64,000 nucleotides of DNA, from the NCBI RefSeq assembly GCF_007992075.1, contig NZ_BJZO01000006.1, positions 1-64,000 on the forward strand, read 5' to 3'. The notes under the pieces are model-generated. The model searched no databases. It was not told the origin of the DNA and worked only from the letters and a program-made list of their open reading frames with translations. The DNA comes from Pararhodospirillum oryzae (lineage in GTDB: Bacteria; Pseudomonadota; Alphaproteobacteria; Rhodospirillales; Rhodospirillaceae). Of this stretch, positions 41,041 to 52,461 are shown piece by piece. The translations under genes and the position numbers were made by a program. The first letter of the stretch is position 1, and every line of letters begins with the position of its first letter.

Positions 41041-41496
41041 ATGTTGCGAGCCACCCTCAACGAGGCCATGAAGGACGCCATGCGCCAGAAGGACCAGCGG
41101 GCCCTTTCGACGGTGCGTCTGATTCTGGCCGCCCTCAAGGACCGCGACATCAGCGCACGGGGCAACGGCAATCCGGCCGGGATCGGCGATGACGAGATTC
41201 TGGCCATGCTTCAGGCCATGGTCAAGCAGCGTCGTGAAAGCATTGCCTTGTACGAGCAAGGCGGCCGCCTGGAACTGGCCCAGCAGGAGCAAGAAGAGAT
41301 CGAGGTGATCGAACGCTTCCTGCCCGCCCAGATGACCGAAGCCGAGATCGAACAGGCGGTTTCGGCGACCATGGCCGAGATCGGCGCCCAGAACCTCAAG
41401 GACATGGGCCGTTTGATGGCCGCCTTGAAGGAACGCTACGCCGGGCGCATGGATCTGGCGCGCGCCGGCGCCCTGGCCAAGAAGCACCTGGCCTAA
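41041..41496 (+). CDS. yqeY: GatB/YqeY domain protein
   Basis: 151-residue YqeY-family protein. It starts LRATLNEAMKDAMRQKD and contains LYEQGGRLELAQQEQEEIEVIERFLP-type helical features (residues about 72-97). The domain resembles the tail of the GatB amidotransferase subunit and may bind tRNA, but its function is unproven. ATG 41041 follows GGAAGAGG. Its position before dnaG and rpoD is widely conserved in alphaproteobacteria. Confidence 0.93.
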   Translation: MLRATLNEAMKDAMRQKDQRALSTVRLILAALKDRDISARGNGNPAGIGDDEILAMLQAMVKQRRESIALYEQGGRLELAQQEQEEIEVIERFLPAQMTEAEIEQAVSATMAEIGAQNLKDMGRLMAALKERYAGRMDLARAGALAKKHLA

Positions 41497-41505
41497 GAGT
41501 CCGCC

Positions 41506-41532
41506 CGGGAAAAGGGAGCACCACTTTTCCCG
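41506..41532 (+). other. Hairpin between yqeY and dnaG
   Basis: CGGGAAAAG at 41506-41514 and CTTTTCCCG at 41524-41532 form a 9-bp stem with a 9-nt loop. A-rich sequence rather than a T-run follows, so it may be a processing site or partial attenuator between yqeY and dnaG. Confidence 0.5.
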
Positions 41533-41655
41533 AAAAGACAAACTCAGACAAAGGGATCCACGGTCTGTCCGCGTCAATCCGAAGCTGACGGACTCCAGGG
41601 CGGTTCGCGCCGCCCGTCCCCCCCCGCTGCTCCCCCGCGTGCCGAAGGCACCCCC

Positions 41656-43596
41656 ATGGCCCTGCCGGAAAGCTTTCTCGATGAACTCCGCGCCCGCCTG
41701 ACCTTGTCGTCGGTGATCGGCGCGCGGGTCAAGCTGACCCGCAAGGGGCGCGAGCACCATGGTCTATGTCCGTTCCACAACGAAAAGACTCCGTCGTTCA
41801 CGGTCAACGACGACAAGGGGTTCTTTCATTGCTTCGGCTGCGGGGCCCATGGCGACGTCATCACCTTCGAGATGCGCGCGGCCAACCTGCCGTTTCGCGA
41901 GGCGGTCGATCGCCTGGCCAGCCTGGCCGGGCTGGAGATCCCCCGCGACTCGGGCCACGATGCCGACGACTCGCGCGACGCCGGCAGGCGCAAGGCGGCC
42001 CGGCGCGAGCTGATGGCCCGGGCCGCCTCGTTTTTCGAACAGGCCCTGCGTCGTCCCGAGGGGCAGCAGGCCGCCCGCTACCTGGAGCGGCGCGGCGTGT
42101 CCCCCGATCTTGCCGGGCTGTTTCGCCTGGGCTACGCGCCCGGAGGCAACGCCCTGCGCGCCGCCTTGCTGCGCGAGGACACCGACGAGGCCGCCCTGAT
42201 CGACCTCGGCCTGCTCACCCGGCCCAGCGACGGCCGGGCCGCCTACGATACCTTTCGCGACCGCGTGATCTTCCCGATCACCGATGCCGGCGGGCGCATC
42301 GTGGCCTTTGGCGGGCGCCTGCTGGGCGACGGGCAGCCCAAGTACCTGAACTCGCCCGATACGGCTTTGTTCCACAAGGGAAAAACCCTCTACAACCTGC
42401 CCCGGGCCCGCGAGGCGGCGCGCACGGCGGGCACCCTTGTGGTCGCCGAGGGCTACATGGACGTGATCGCCCTGACCCGGGTCGGGCTGGGCCACGCGGT
42501 GGCCCCCCTGGGCACGGCACTGACGGAAGCGCAGATGGAACTGCTCTGGCAGACCACGCCCGAGCCCGTGCTGTGCTTCGATGGCGACGGGGCCGGTCAG
42601 CGCGCCGCCGCCCGCGCCCTGGAACGCGCCCTTCCGTTGCTCAAGCCCGGGCGGGGCCTGCGCTTCGCCCTGCTGCCCCCGGGCCGCGATCCCGACGACC
42701 TGGCGCGCGAGGGGGGGCAGGCCGCGCTGGCGCGGGTGCTGGACGCGGCCCAGCCGCTTTCGGAAATGGCGTGGTCGCTGCTGCACGCGGCCCATCCCCT
42801 GGACGGCACCCCCGAGCGCCGCGCCGCCCTCGACGGCGCCATCGATGCCTTTGTCGGGCGCCTGGCCGACCCCACCGTGCAAAACCATTTCAAGGGCGCG
42901 CTGCGCAATCGGTTCTGGTCCCTGGTGCGGGAAACGCCGCGCGCCTCCCCGTCGCGGGCCGCCGGCCCGGGGCGGTGGAACGAGCGCGAGGGATCGGGCG
43001 GCTTCCGGGGCCGCGCGCCGGCCGGACCGCGTTCCCTGCCGCCCGTCGCCACGCCCTTGCCCGCTCTGCCGCGCCCCGAGCGGGTACGCGAAATGGTTCT
43101 GCTGGGCGCCGTGCTGCAACACCCGTGGCTGTTCGACCACGTGGGCGAGCGCCTGGGCGCGATGGCATTCGCCGAGCCTGCTCTTGACAGGTTGCGCCAG
43201 GAAGTCGTAATGACGCTGGCATCGGAAAAAGCCCTTGACAGGCAGGGGTTGCAAGATCGCCTGACAGCCGGAGGCTTCGCCGCGGAACTCGCGACGGTGC
43301 TCCGGCCTGTGCTGTTCGTGCACGCCGGCTTTGCGCGGGAGACAACCGATCCGGCCTTGGTGCGGGCCGGTTGGGACCATACATATGGGATCCACCGCCG
43401 CGCCGACCTCCAAGAGGAGTCCCGCCGCGCCGGGGAACGGCTGAAGGATCAGACGACCCAGGATCGCCTGGATCTGTTCCTGGCCGTCAAGCAGCAGGAT
43501 ATCTGGACCGACGGGACATCGTCCACCGGCCTCGCGCCGGAGGAAGACCCGGTCAGGTCGGGAACGGCGTCTCTCCCGGGCGGCGAAACCGGGTAG
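41656..43596 (+). CDS. dnaG: DNA primase
   Basis: DnaG, 646 residues. The N-terminal zinc-binding domain has [13 protein letters not shown] and [12 protein letters not shown] (Cys/His ligands about residues 38-64). The RNA polymerase core includes [16 protein letters not shown] and the TOPRIM part with [16 protein letters not shown] and the [11 protein letters not shown] acidic residues that bind magnesium. The C-terminal helicase-binding domain follows an Arg/Gly/Pro-rich linker near residues 420-475. It lays RNA primers at the replication fork and is followed 55 bp later by rpoD. Confidence 0.97.
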   Translation: MALPESFLDELRARLTLSSVIGARVKLTRKGREHHGLCPFHNEKTPSFTVNDDKGFFHCFGCGAHGDVITFEMRAANLPFREAVDRLASLAGLEIPRDSGHDADDSRDAGRRKAARRELMARAASFFEQALRRPEGQQAARYLERRGVSPDLAGLFRLGYAPGGNALRAALLREDTDEAALIDLGLLTRPSDGRAAYDTFRDRVIFPITDAGGRIVAFGGRLLGDGQPKYLNSPDTALFHKGKTLYNLPRAREAARTAGTLVVAEGYMDVIALTRVGLGHAVAPLGTALTEAQMELLWQTTPEPVLCFDGDGAGQRAAARALERALPLLKPGRGLRFALLPPGRDPDDLAREGGQAALARVLDAAQPLSEMAWSLLHAAHPLDGTPERRAALDGAIDAFVGRLADPTVQNHFKGALRNRFWSLVRETPRASPSRAAGPGRWNEREGSGGFRGRAPAGPRSLPPVATPLPALPRPERVREMVLLGAVLQHPWLFDHVGERLGAMAFAEPALDRLRQEVVMTLASEKALDRQGLQDRLTAGGFAAELATVLRPVLFVHAGFARETTDPALVRAGWDHTYGIHRRADLQEESRRAGERLKDQTTQDRLDLFLAVKQQDIWTDGTSSTGLAPEEDPVRSGTASLPGGETG

Positions 43597-43651
43597 GCGT
43601 TACAGGAGGCGGCCCAGGGCCGTCACACACGGGCGAAGGATGGATAACCGT

Positions 43652-45760
43652 ATGGCGAGCAAGGCAGGCAGCACGGCGGAAGCGACCACTCCTCAGGACG
43701 AGGGAGGCGATGGTCCGCTGCTGGATTCCATGAATGCCGCGGTCAAGAAGCTGGTCTCCCGCGGCAAGGACCGCGGCTACATCACGTATGACGAGCTGAA
43801 TGGCGCCTTGCCTCCGGACGATGTGTCCTCGGAACAGATCGAGGACACCATGGCCATGCTGTCGGACATGGGGATCAACCTGGTGGAGGACGACGAGGAA
43901 GGCGAGGCTTCGGCCGTTGCCACCACCGACGAGGACGAGGGCGGGCGCGACGTCGCCGCCTCGGGCAACATCAGCGAAGACGACATCGGCCGCACCGACG
44001 ACCCGGTGCGCATGTACCTGCGCGAGATGGGCTCGGTGGAACTGCTGTCGCGCGAAGGCGAAATCGCCATCGCCAAGCGCATCGAGGCCGGCCGCGAGAT
44101 GATGATCGGCGGCATCTGCGAAAGCCCGCTGACCATCCGCGCCGTGCTGCAATGGCACGACGCCCTGGTCGAAGGCCGGATGCTGCTGCGCGATATCATC
44201 GACCTGGACGCCACCTACGGCCACGGCGAGGCCGGCCAGCCCGACCTGGAAGAGGGCGAGGAGGAGGCCGACGGCGCCGGAGCCGATACCCCGGACGACA
44301 CCGGGGAACTCCCGATGCCCCCCGGCCTCGCGCCACGACGCCCCGCGGCGCCCGGCGCCACGACCAGCCCCGCCACCACCGCCCCCGCCAAGCCGGCCAC
44401 CCCCGGCGACGAGGACGAGGAAGCCACGGGCGAGGAAAACGGCGCCAACGGCGAGGGCGACCTGGAAGGGGGCGAGGAGGACGGCGAAACCAACGTTTCG
44501 CTGGCCGCCATGGAACAGGAGCTGATGCCCCGGGTCCTGGAAACCTTCGAGCGTCTGGCCGCCACCTACGCCAAGCTCAAGAAGGTGCAAGACCAGCGCC
44601 TGGCCGCGCTCCACAAGGGCGAGGAACCGCCCCTGGCCGTCGAGCGCCGCTACGAAAAGATGAAGGTCGAGCTGATCGCGCTGATGGAGGAAATCCACCT
44701 CAACAACGCGCGCATCGAACAGCTTGTTGAACAGCTCAACGCGCTCAACAAGCAGCTCATGGCCCAGGAAGGCCGGCTGTTGCGCCTGGCCGAGCGCGCG
44801 CGCATCAAGCGCCCCGAGTTCCTGGAACGCTACATGGGTCGGGAAATGGATCCCACCTGGCTCGACGACGTGGCCCGCCTGCCGGGCAAGGGGTGGAAGG
44901 AGTTCACCACCCGCTACGCCGCCGATGCCCTGGAAATCCGCGCCTCGATCGCCGAGGTTTCCGAGCACGCCTCGCTGCCCATCCCCGAATTCCGGCGCAT
45001 CGTCTCCACCGTCCAGAAGGGCGAACGCGAGGCCAGCCGCGCCAAGAAGGAAATGATCGAGGCCAACTTGCGCCTGGTGATCTCGATCGCCAAGAAGTAC
45101 ACCAATCGCGGATTGCAGTTCCTGGACCTGATCCAGGAAGGCAACATCGGCCTGATGAAGGCGGTGGACAAGTTCGAATACCGGCGCGGCTACAAGTTCT
45201 CGACCTATGCCACGTGGTGGATCCGCCAGGCGATCACCCGCTCGATCGCCGACCAGGCCCGCACCATCCGCATTCCCGTGCACATGATCGAAACGATCAA
45301 CAAGCTGGTGCGCACCTCGCGCCAGATGCTGCACGAAATCGGCCGCGAGCCGACGCCCGAGGAACTGGCGGAAAAGCTCCAGATGCCGCTGGAAAAGGTG
45401 CGCAAGGTCCTGAAGATCGCCAAGGAACCGATCAGCCTGGAAACCCCGATCGGCGACGAGGAAGACAGCCACCTGGGCGACTTCATCGAGGACAAGAACG
45501 CGATCCAGCCCCTCGACGCCGCCATCAACGCCAACCTGCGCGAAACCTGCACCCGCGTTCTGGCCAGCCTGACCCCGCGCGAGGAACGCGTCTTGCGCAT
45601 GCGTTTTGGCATCGGCATGAACACCGACCACACCTTGGAAGAAGTCGGCCAGCAGTTCAGCGTGACCCGCGAACGTATCCGCCAGATCGAAGCCAAGGCG
45701 CTGCGCAAGCTCAAGCACCCGTCGCGCTCGCGCAAGCTCCGCAGCTTTTTGGATAACTGA
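43652..45760 (+). CDS. rpoD: RNA polymerase sigma factor RpoD (sigma-70)
   Basis: Primary sigma factor, 702 residues. Region 1.1 occupies the first 90 residues; region 1.2 begins [23 protein letters not shown] non-conserved insert contains a long Glu/Asp/Ala/Pro tract (about residues 195-285). Regions 2.1-2.4 include [24 protein letters not shown] and [15 protein letters not shown]; region 4.2 ends with [23 protein letters not shown]. The ATG at 43652 is preferred because AAGGATGG lies at good spacing; another in-frame ATG is at 43640. Last gene of the yqeY-dnaG-rpoD unit. Confidence 0.98.
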   Translation: MASKAGSTAEATTPQDEGGDGPLLDSMNAAVKKLVSRGKDRGYITYDELNGALPPDDVSSEQIEDTMAMLSDMGINLVEDDEEGEASAVATTDEDEGGRDVAASGNISEDDIGRTDDPVRMYLREMGSVELLSREGEIAIAKRIEAGREMMIGGICESPLTIRAVLQWHDALVEGRMLLRDIIDLDATYGHGEAGQPDLEEGEEEADGAGADTPDDTGELPMPPGLAPRRPAAPGATTSPATTAPAKPATPGDEDEEATGEENGANGEGDLEGGEEDGETNVSLAAMEQELMPRVLETFERLAATYAKLKKVQDQRLAALHKGEEPPLAVERRYEKMKVELIALMEEIHLNNARIEQLVEQLNALNKQLMAQEGRLLRLAERARIKRPEFLERYMGREMDPTWLDDVARLPGKGWKEFTTRYAADALEIRASIAEVSEHASLPIPEFRRIVSTVQKGEREASRAKKEMIEANLRLVISIAKKYTNRGLQFLDLIQEGNIGLMKAVDKFEYRRGYKFSTYATWWIRQAITRSIADQARTIRIPVHMIETINKLVRTSRQMLHEIGREPTPEELAEKLQMPLEKVRKVLKIAKEPISLETPIGDEEDSHLGDFIEDKNAIQPLDAAINANLRETCTRVLASLTPREERVLRMRFGIGMNTDHTLEEVGQQFSVTRERIRQIEAKALRKLKHPSRSRKLRSFLDN

Positions 45761-45772
45761 GCGGGGCTCGGG

Positions 45773-45792
45773 CGGGGCCTTTTCCGGCCCCG
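45773..45792 (+). terminator. Probable rpoD terminator stem
   Basis: CGGGGCC (45773-45779) and GGCCCCG (45786-45792) enclose TTTTCC, 12 bp past the rpoD stop. There is no good T-run after it; the further hairpins downstream may share the job. Confidence 0.5.
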
Positions 45793-45804
45793 TCGCTCCG
45801 CTGT

Positions 45805-45910
45805 TTCGGGGCTTGCGTCCCGTTGTCCTGTTCGGGGCTTGCGCCCCGGGGGGCTCCCGCCCCCCAACCCCCGGCCCGGGAAGGCTTCGCCTCCCCGGGA
45901 CCCCTCGGGG
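45805..45910. repeat. Array of hairpins and a direct repeat after rpoD
   Basis: TTCGGGGCTTGCG(T/C)CCCG occurs twice (45805-45822 and 45831-45848). It is followed by GGGGGGCTCCCGCCCCCC, then CCCGGG-AAGGCTTCGCCTC-CCCGGG, then CCCCTCGGGG. The array lies between the convergent rpoD and ATPase genes and probably blocks transcription from both sides. Its GGCTTCGCCTCC core is shared with the argB terminator. Confidence 0.7.
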
Positions 45911-45927
45911 AATAAAAATACCCCCCC

Positions 45928-47367
45928 TTAACCGGCGCGCTTGGGAACGGCCACGCCTCCCTTGCGCAGAATCTTGGCTTCGACCCGGAAAATGTCGGGG
46001 ACGTTGATCTTGCCGTTGGCGCGCTCTTCCATCACCCCAACGTCGCGCATGGCCGACAACAGAGCCACCAGTTTGTCCTCGCCCGCGAACTGGACTGGTG
46101 TATATCGAGGTCCGGATGAGGCCTGGGCTTCGATCTGCACAATCGTATTTTGATCGGACCAAAAGTTGAAAAGCTGCGCGCGTTCCATCGGAACAAGCTG
46201 TCTGCGCAGCGCGTCAAGCGCCGGTTCAATCCAGGGATAGTCTTCCTTGAGCTCGGCCAACCGGCTTTCCGAGGCAAAACGCACGCCTTCCATCAGCCCC
46301 AGGTGATCGACGGCCTGATCCTTCGGGGCAGGATTGTGCTCGGCGGCCGTCTTCCAGGCGGCCAGAAAGCTGCGGGGTGAACAGGTACCGGCGGCATCGC
46401 TCAGGTGCAGGGGAACCCAGGTGTAGACCCTTCCGCGCTTTTTACTCTTCCCCATGAATTCGCCGGCGAGGACATTGATAAGCCGGGTTTGGCAGTGCTC
46501 GGTCGTCCATCCTTCGGGACGGGCAGGGGGGAGAAGCTCGGCGCGGGCGATGCCATCCAACTGGAGGCGCGACGCCTCGGTGCGGCGAAGCTCGAACAGC
46601 AACAGCCCATAGAGCTCGCTCGGCCGCCACATCAGAGTGACGCGATCATTTCGGATCTTGGAGCTGTCTGGAAAGCGAAAAAGGCTTTGGTTGGAAAACT
46701 GATCGACCCGCATGAAAATTTTCGCGCGGATCGAACGGAAGGACTGAAGCCGGACAGCCAGGGCCAGCAAAGCCCGAGTCAACGAAAGGATACCTTCCCA
46801 ATCAGGGGCGGTGTGTTCCAACGCATCGAACACGACCAGGAGAGTTTCGCCGTTGCGGGCCAGTGCATCATCCGCCCGAGACAGCTCGGTTGGATACAAG
46901 GTTGGATCCGCGCCCACGGCGTCGATTGTCTCGCTGAGGGAACCGGGCGCTTGAGGTTGAAGATAAACACGAGCGATGCGAACAAGAACCGCCTGCCAGA
47001 GACGCTCCGGGTCCACGCCCTGGTTCATAAAAGCCGACATTTCGTTGATCGTCGGCGCCGTCGGATTGATCTTTTCGGACCCATTGAAGCCGACAACAAC
47101 GTGGGTTTTCGCCAGCAGGGGAAGACCATAAGAGTCCGCCAGGCGTGTGCGGACCTCCGGGTTGAGCAACGCATGGGTCCAGAAGCTTTTTCCCATGCCC
47201 CGGTTGCCCACCACCAACTGCCGCCGAAGGTCAAGCACGCCGCGATGGCCTTCGGGCAGGAAGGCCTGGTCAACAGAAATCGCGGCGTTGGGCGAAACCC
47301 TCGGCGACGGGTCGAACGAGGCCATGGCGGCACGCACCACGGCGAAATCGGGCTGGAAGGGGGTCAT
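45928..47367 (-). CDS. P-loop ATPase of a three-gene cassette
   Basis: 479 residues, family not recognised with confidence. Walker A is GNRGMGKS (residues 54-61) and a Walker B-like strand is LLVVFDALE (176-184, D181), a layout like STAND/KAP or BREX-type regulatory ATPases. A basic segment RAKIFMRVDQF (about 217-227) may be the sensor strand. The C-terminal 100 residues look like a winged-helix or effector domain (LVALLSAMRDVGVMEER). It begins on the ATGA overlap with the ParA-like gene. Inferred to act with it as a nucleotide-driven conflict system; no nuclease motif is visible here. Confidence 0.78.
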   Translation of the reverse strand: MTPFQPDFAVVRAAMASFDPSPRVSPNAAISVDQAFLPEGHRGVLDLRRQLVVGNRGMGKSFWTHALLNPEVRTRLADSYGLPLLAKTHVVVGFNGSEKINPTAPTINEMSAFMNQGVDPERLWQAVLVRIARVYLQPQAPGSLSETIDAVGADPTLYPTELSRADDALARNGETLLVVFDALEHTAPDWEGILSLTRALLALAVRLQSFRSIRAKIFMRVDQFSNQSLFRFPDSSKIRNDRVTLMWRPSELYGLLLFELRRTEASRLQLDGIARAELLPPARPEGWTTEHCQTRLINVLAGEFMGKSKKRGRVYTWVPLHLSDAAGTCSPRSFLAAWKTAAEHNPAPKDQAVDHLGLMEGVRFASESRLAELKEDYPWIEPALDALRRQLVPMERAQLFNFWSDQNTIVQIEAQASSGPRYTPVQFAGEDKLVALLSAMRDVGVMEERANGKINVPDIFRVEAKILRKGGVAVPKRAG

Positions 47368-48704
47368 GCCTCCGGTTCCTTCGGTGCTCCCTCCGCGCCC
47401 ATCGCCGCGTCAAGGCCGGACAGGAAGGATCGATAGGTTTGCTCGTAGAAGGGCTGCAACAGCTGCCCTTCCGTCCGGCACGGATCAAAGTCGATGAAAC
47501 TCTGGTTAAACGGAATCACCAACGGCCAATGGGGGGCTTCGGGGTCGTCCCGGGCGAATCGCAAAGGGTCCGAATCCGCCGCGCTGTCTTCCTCGGAGTC
47601 GTAGAGGTATTCCGAATAAAGCTCGTACAGATCGTCGGTGAATCGCTCGGCGACACGGTTGTCCAGGCCGGCCTTGGCGTAGACCGGCCGCAGCCTTGTC
47701 CGCCACTCGGCGCCACGCCCCTGATCCTTGTCGCGCTGCGCCAGGAGTCTCAAGGCCGCGAAAAGGGCCCGATAGCCTTCAAGGGTCTGCTGCTGGGCCG
47801 TGCCGAACAACAGCACCGTCGCCCCCAATCCCAAAACGGCCGGAGCCGCCAGTTCCGCGAGGCCCGCGCGGCTGTCGATGAAAACCGCGTCGTACTGCTC
47901 TCGCCGCGTGATCCGCGTGATCATGGCCGAGATCTGCTCGGCCACCGAGTGCGTGCCGCCGTCCCCCACATCCTCCAGCATGGCCCGGGAGAGTTTGGGG
48001 AGAACATTTTCAGGGTGATCAAAGGAGCGTTGTCCCAGGGCGGGCAGGACATCAACGCGCCCGCCCCCTGCGGACGTCAGAAGACTTGACGCGATGAAAT
48101 CAGGCAAAAGGGCATCCGGCACGCCCCCAAGGCCGTCTTCGACCAGATAATCAAGGACACCGTACCGGGGGGGCTCCTCCGGACCCAGCAAAAGGTGCCC
48201 CAGACCGGGCGCCTCCAGATCAAGGTCAATGATCAGAATATTGCGATTGCGCCGCGCCAGATCCGCCGCCGCGACGGCAAGGGCGGTGGAGCGCCCGACG
48301 CCGCCTTTCAAACTGGCAAAGACAACCCGGGGAGGAAAAACCGCCTCGTCAAGCGGCGTGTCAAGCCAGCCGGACCCGACGATCCGGCGATCGACCAGCC
48401 GGCAGAACCCCTCTGCGAGCTGGATCGGCAGCCGGTCCGGGGACTCAAGAACAGGGTCGGCACCCCCATCACCCTTGAAGCTGATCGGACGATCGGCACG
48501 GGCGTAGGGGCCCAGAGCGGCGATCAGCGCGTCCCCAAGGCTCTGGCGTTCGCTTTCGTCCCGGGCCGGGCGGTTGGCCACGAAAGTCAGGCGCCCGGAC
48601 GCATCGCGCAGGACAACCCCTTCCTCCACGAAAGCGCGATCAATCCGCTCGCTCAAGGTTTCGACAAGACGGACCAGCGCGTCGTCGAAAAAAAACGGCG
48701 CCAT
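47364..48704 (-). CDS. ParA/MinD-type ATPase with KGGVGRS variant motif
   Basis: 446 residues. The SIMIBI deviant Walker A is SLKGGVGRST (residues 131-140), with Arg where ParA/MinD have Lys (KGGVGK(T/S)). ILIIDLDLEAPGLGHLL (156-172) is the switch region and AVFIDSRAGLAELAAPAV near 283 corresponds to Walker B. An N-terminal domain of about 120 residues precedes the ATPase and a 130-residue acidic tail follows. It is not next to a parB and is far from the core segregation locus, so chromosome partition is unlikely. Both neighbours overlap it (TGATG upstream, ATGA downstream). Confidence 0.82.
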   Translation of the reverse strand: MAPFFFDDALVRLVETLSERIDRAFVEEGVVLRDASGRLTFVANRPARDESERQSLGDALIAALGPYARADRPISFKGDGGADPVLESPDRLPIQLAEGFCRLVDRRIVGSGWLDTPLDEAVFPPRVVFASLKGGVGRSTALAVAAADLARRNRNILIIDLDLEAPGLGHLLLGPEEPPRYGVLDYLVEDGLGGVPDALLPDFIASSLLTSAGGGRVDVLPALGQRSFDHPENVLPKLSRAMLEDVGDGGTHSVAEQISAMITRITRREQYDAVFIDSRAGLAELAAPAVLGLGATVLLFGTAQQQTLEGYRALFAALRLLAQRDKDQGRGAEWRTRLRPVYAKAGLDNRVAERFTDDLYELYSEYLYDSEEDSAADSDPLRFARDDPEAPHWPLVIPFNQSFIDFDPCRTEGQLLQPFYEQTYRSFLSGLDAAMGAEGAPKEPEA

Positions 48705-49132
48705 CAGAGTGCGTCCATTTGAGAAAGCAGCTCCTCGGCGCTGTTTTTCCAGGCCTTCACCCAACGCGCTTCGATCTCCACCGTCGGGGCATAACGCATG
48801 TCGGTATCCCAGTTTTGAAACAGGGAGGCCGTCTCGGCGATCTGGCGCAGCGCGCCTGCCCTGCGTCCGCTGACGGTATCGAGAAGAAGCGATTTAAGGG
48901 TGGGGAAATGGGCGTAGTACGGATCGTCGCGGCGATCTTGCGACGGCAATGGCCTCATGCCGCTCTCTCGCATCATCGCCTTCACGGCCAACTCTCCACA
49001 CATCCCATAAAGATATCCCGCGACCGCCCCGCACCCGGGTTGGGAGCCTGCCGACGACGCCGTGAAAAGCTCGTTGGCCGCCCGCAGGTGTCGGCGTGCC
49101 GCGCCCGCCAAATCTTGTGTGTAACAAGACAT
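48704..49132 (-). CDS. HEPN-like small protein, first gene of the cassette
   Basis: 142 residues, almost all predicted helical. From the ATG at 49132, R68-DDPYYA-H75 fits the Rx4-6H motif of HEPN RNases, and the surrounding HFPTLKSLLLD and LAVKAMMRESG helices resemble HEPN proteins that partner nucleotidyltransferases. The start at 49132 is preferred (GAAGAG seven bases before); ATG 49186 would add 18 residues rich in Arg and Cys. The stop overlaps the next start as TGATG. An RNA-cleaving toxin or effector controlled by the two ATPases is an inference. Confidence 0.65.
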   Translation of the reverse strand: MSCYTQDLAGAARRHLRAANELFTASSAGSQPGCGAVAGYLYGMCGELAVKAMMRESGMRPLPSQDRRDDPYYAHFPTLKSLLLDTVSGRRAGALRQIAETASLFQNWDTDMRYAPTVEIEARWVKAWKNSAEELLSQMDAL

Positions 49133-49413
49133 CGCTCTTCGCTGGCCCCTCTGGCAGTCGCAACGGTTCCCTCGGGGAAATATCATACCCCATCAACCAT
49201 CACCACCGCTCCTTCCAGGCGGATCACATCGGACAATTTTCCAGGAGATCAACGCGGTGAGCGCGCTGGTGGACCACGTAACGGGACACGGCCACTTTCG
49301 AACAACGCGACAGCAGCGCGTCCGGCGCCTTTGCCGGCGCGGGCAGGGCTTCGAAGCGCCGTGCGGGAACAACGGCCCGGGCACGGCGCTCGCTCTTTAT
49401 CCAGGGGCTTTTT

Positions 49414-50579
<1,166 letters not shown>

Positions 50580-50583
<4 letters not shown>

Positions 50584-51029
50584 GGGTGACCTCCGCCGGG
50601 CCCGTACAGCACCTCGGGGTCCACCAGGGGCTCGGTCAGGGTCGCGAGCGTGCCGCTGGCGTCGGCGGCGCGGTAAAAGCAGGTGCGCCGGCCGGTGTGG
50701 CAGGCGGCGCCGTCCTGATCGACCAGCAGCAAAAGGGTATCGCCGTCGCAGTCCAGCCGCACGTCGAGCACCCGCTGGCGCTGGCCCGAGGTTTCGCCCT
50801 TGCGCCAGGGCTTGCCCCGCGAGCGCGACCAGTAGCACGCCTGGCCGGTGGTCAGGGTCTCGGCCAGGGTTTCGCGGGTCATCCACGCCATCATCAGCAC
50901 CTCGCCGGTGTCGTGCTGCTGGGCGATGGCGGGGACCAGCCCCTCGGCCGTGAAGCGGACCGCCTCCCATACGGGAACATCGGCCTGCGCGAGCGCGACG
51001 GCGGGGGCGGGGAACAGGCTTTCATTCAC
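50580..51029 (-). CDS. hisI: Phosphoribosyl-AMP cyclohydrolase
   Basis: HisI, 149 residues from a GTG at 51029, a fourth-residue-overlap start on the metC stop (GTGA) with AAGGA upstream. It carries [14 protein letters not shown], the metal-binding [22 protein letters not shown] segment, and CxxxxR. It opens the ring of PR-AMP in histidine synthesis and needs zinc. It is not next to other his genes; instead it is coupled to metC and a COG0523 chaperone. In several bacteria an extra hisI copy sits beside COG0523 genes under Zur, so this may be a paralogue; that needs the rest of the genome. Confidence 0.93.
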
Positions 51030-52210
51030 AAGGTGGATCCTTCCGGGGTCGAGGCCAGGCGGTCCAGCCCGGCGCGCAGATCGGCGATCAGGTCGGCCGG
51101 GTCTTCCAGGCCAACATGCAAGCGCAGGCTGGGGCCGGTGTGGGGCCAGGGGCACGCGGTGCGCGGAATCGAACCCGTGGTGGGCAGGATCAGGCTTTCA
51201 TAGCCGCCCCAGGAAAAGCCCATGGCGAAGTGGGTCATGCCGTCGAGCATGGCGGGAACCCCCTCGGCCGTGCCCGGATGCAGCAGCACCCCGAACAGGC
51301 CCGAGGCCCCGGTGAAATCGCGCGCCCACAGGGCATGGCCGGGATCGGAGGGCAGGGCCGGGTGCAACACCCGGGCGACCTCGGGCTGCTCGGCCAGCCA
51401 GGTGGCGACGGCCAGGGCATTGCGCTGATGGCGTTCCAGGCGCACGGACAAGGTGCGCAGGCCCCGCAGGCCCAGGTAGGCCTCTTCCGAGCCGGTGGAA
51501 TAGCCGTACATCACCAAGGTATCCTTCAGGCGTTCGTACAACGCCCGCTCGTTGGTGGTGATGGTGCCCAGCATGGCGTCGGAATGCCCGACAATGTACT
51601 TGGTCGCCGCCTGGATCGACAGGTCCACGCCCTTGGTGAAGGGGGCGAAGAACAAGGGCGAGGCCCAGGTGTTATCCAGGGCCACCAGGGCGCCGGCCTT
51701 GTGGGCCGCGGCCGCGATCGCCGGGATATCCTGAACCTCGAAGGTCAGCGATCCCGGCGACTCGCAGAAGACCAGACGGGTGGCCGGCGTGATCAGATCG
51801 GCGATGGCGCCCCCGACCAGGGGATCGTAATAGGTGGTGGTGATCCCCATGCGCGAAAGGGCCGAGTCGCAGAACTTGCGGGTAGGCGCGTAGACCGAAT
51901 CGACCATCAGCAGGTGATCGCCCGGGGCCAGCACAGCCAGCAAGGTCGCGGCAATCGCCCCCATGCCCGACGCCGTGGCAACGCCAAACGCCGCGCCCTC
52001 GGCGGCGGCCACCGCTTCTTCCAGGGCGTTGGTGGTCGGCGTGCCGTAGCGACCATAGTACGGGGTGTCGAACCGGTGCGCGAATCGTCGGCCCATTTCG
52101 CCCACGGTGGGGAAGGTGACCGTCGACGCCCGGTAGACCGGCGTGTTGACCACGCCGTCGTATTTGTCGGGATGGCGGCCGGCGTGGGTGAGGCGGGTAT
52201 CAGGTTTCAT
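51026..52210 (-). CDS. metC: Cystathionine beta-lyase
   Basis: PLP enzyme of the Cys/Met metabolism family, 394 residues from the ATG at 52210. The PLP lysine is in [14 protein letters not shown] near residue 205; [14 protein letters not shown] near 52-65 and SGLFGVLL near 300 are family regions. The segment [12 protein letters not shown] (about 340-351) favours MetC over cystathionine gamma-synthase. It cleaves cystathionine to homocysteine, pyruvate and ammonia. First gene of the metC-hisI-COG0523 unit, overlapping hisI by 4 nt. I see no Zur-like palindrome in its 250-bp leader. Confidence 0.92.
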   Translation of the reverse strand: MKPDTRLTHAGRHPDKYDGVVNTPVYRASTVTFPTVGEMGRRFAHRFDTPYYGRYGTPTTNALEEAVAAAEGAAFGVATASGMGAIAATLLAVLAPGDHLLMVDSVYAPTRKFCDSALSRMGITTTYYDPLVGGAIADLITPATRLVFCESPGSLTFEVQDIPAIAAAAHKAGALVALDNTWASPLFFAPFTKGVDLSIQAATKYIVGHSDAMLGTITTNERALYERLKDTLVMYGYSTGSEEAYLGLRGLRTLSVRLERHQRNALAVATWLAEQPEVARVLHPALPSDPGHALWARDFTGASGLFGVLLHPGTAEGVPAMLDGMTHFAMGFSWGGYESLILPTTGSIPRTACPWPHTGPSLRLHVGLEDPADLIADLRAGLDRLASTPEGSTL

Positions 52211-52461
52211 GGGGCCTCGGCGCGAGAAAATTGGACGACCCAACCGCATGGGTCATCTGAGTGAAACAGGACTAGCCCTTACAGGGGGAAGGGATTAAAA
52301 AAGCATTTCGTTGTGTGAAATCCCATGGTCAGAACGGCAGGACTGGGGTATTTTGCACTGCAATATCGGTCTCGGGCGGTTTCCCGCCGGGAAGAGGCCG
52401 GGTGCGAGAGGAAGCGTCCGGAGGTCTGGTCCCCGGGTTCCGACACGAGGAGATGCCAGTC

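Noticed and set aside
47364-48704. Chromosome partition protein ParA
   Set aside because: The Walker A is KGGVGRS, there is no parB or parS neighbour, and it is fused to extra domains and coupled to a HEPN-like gene.
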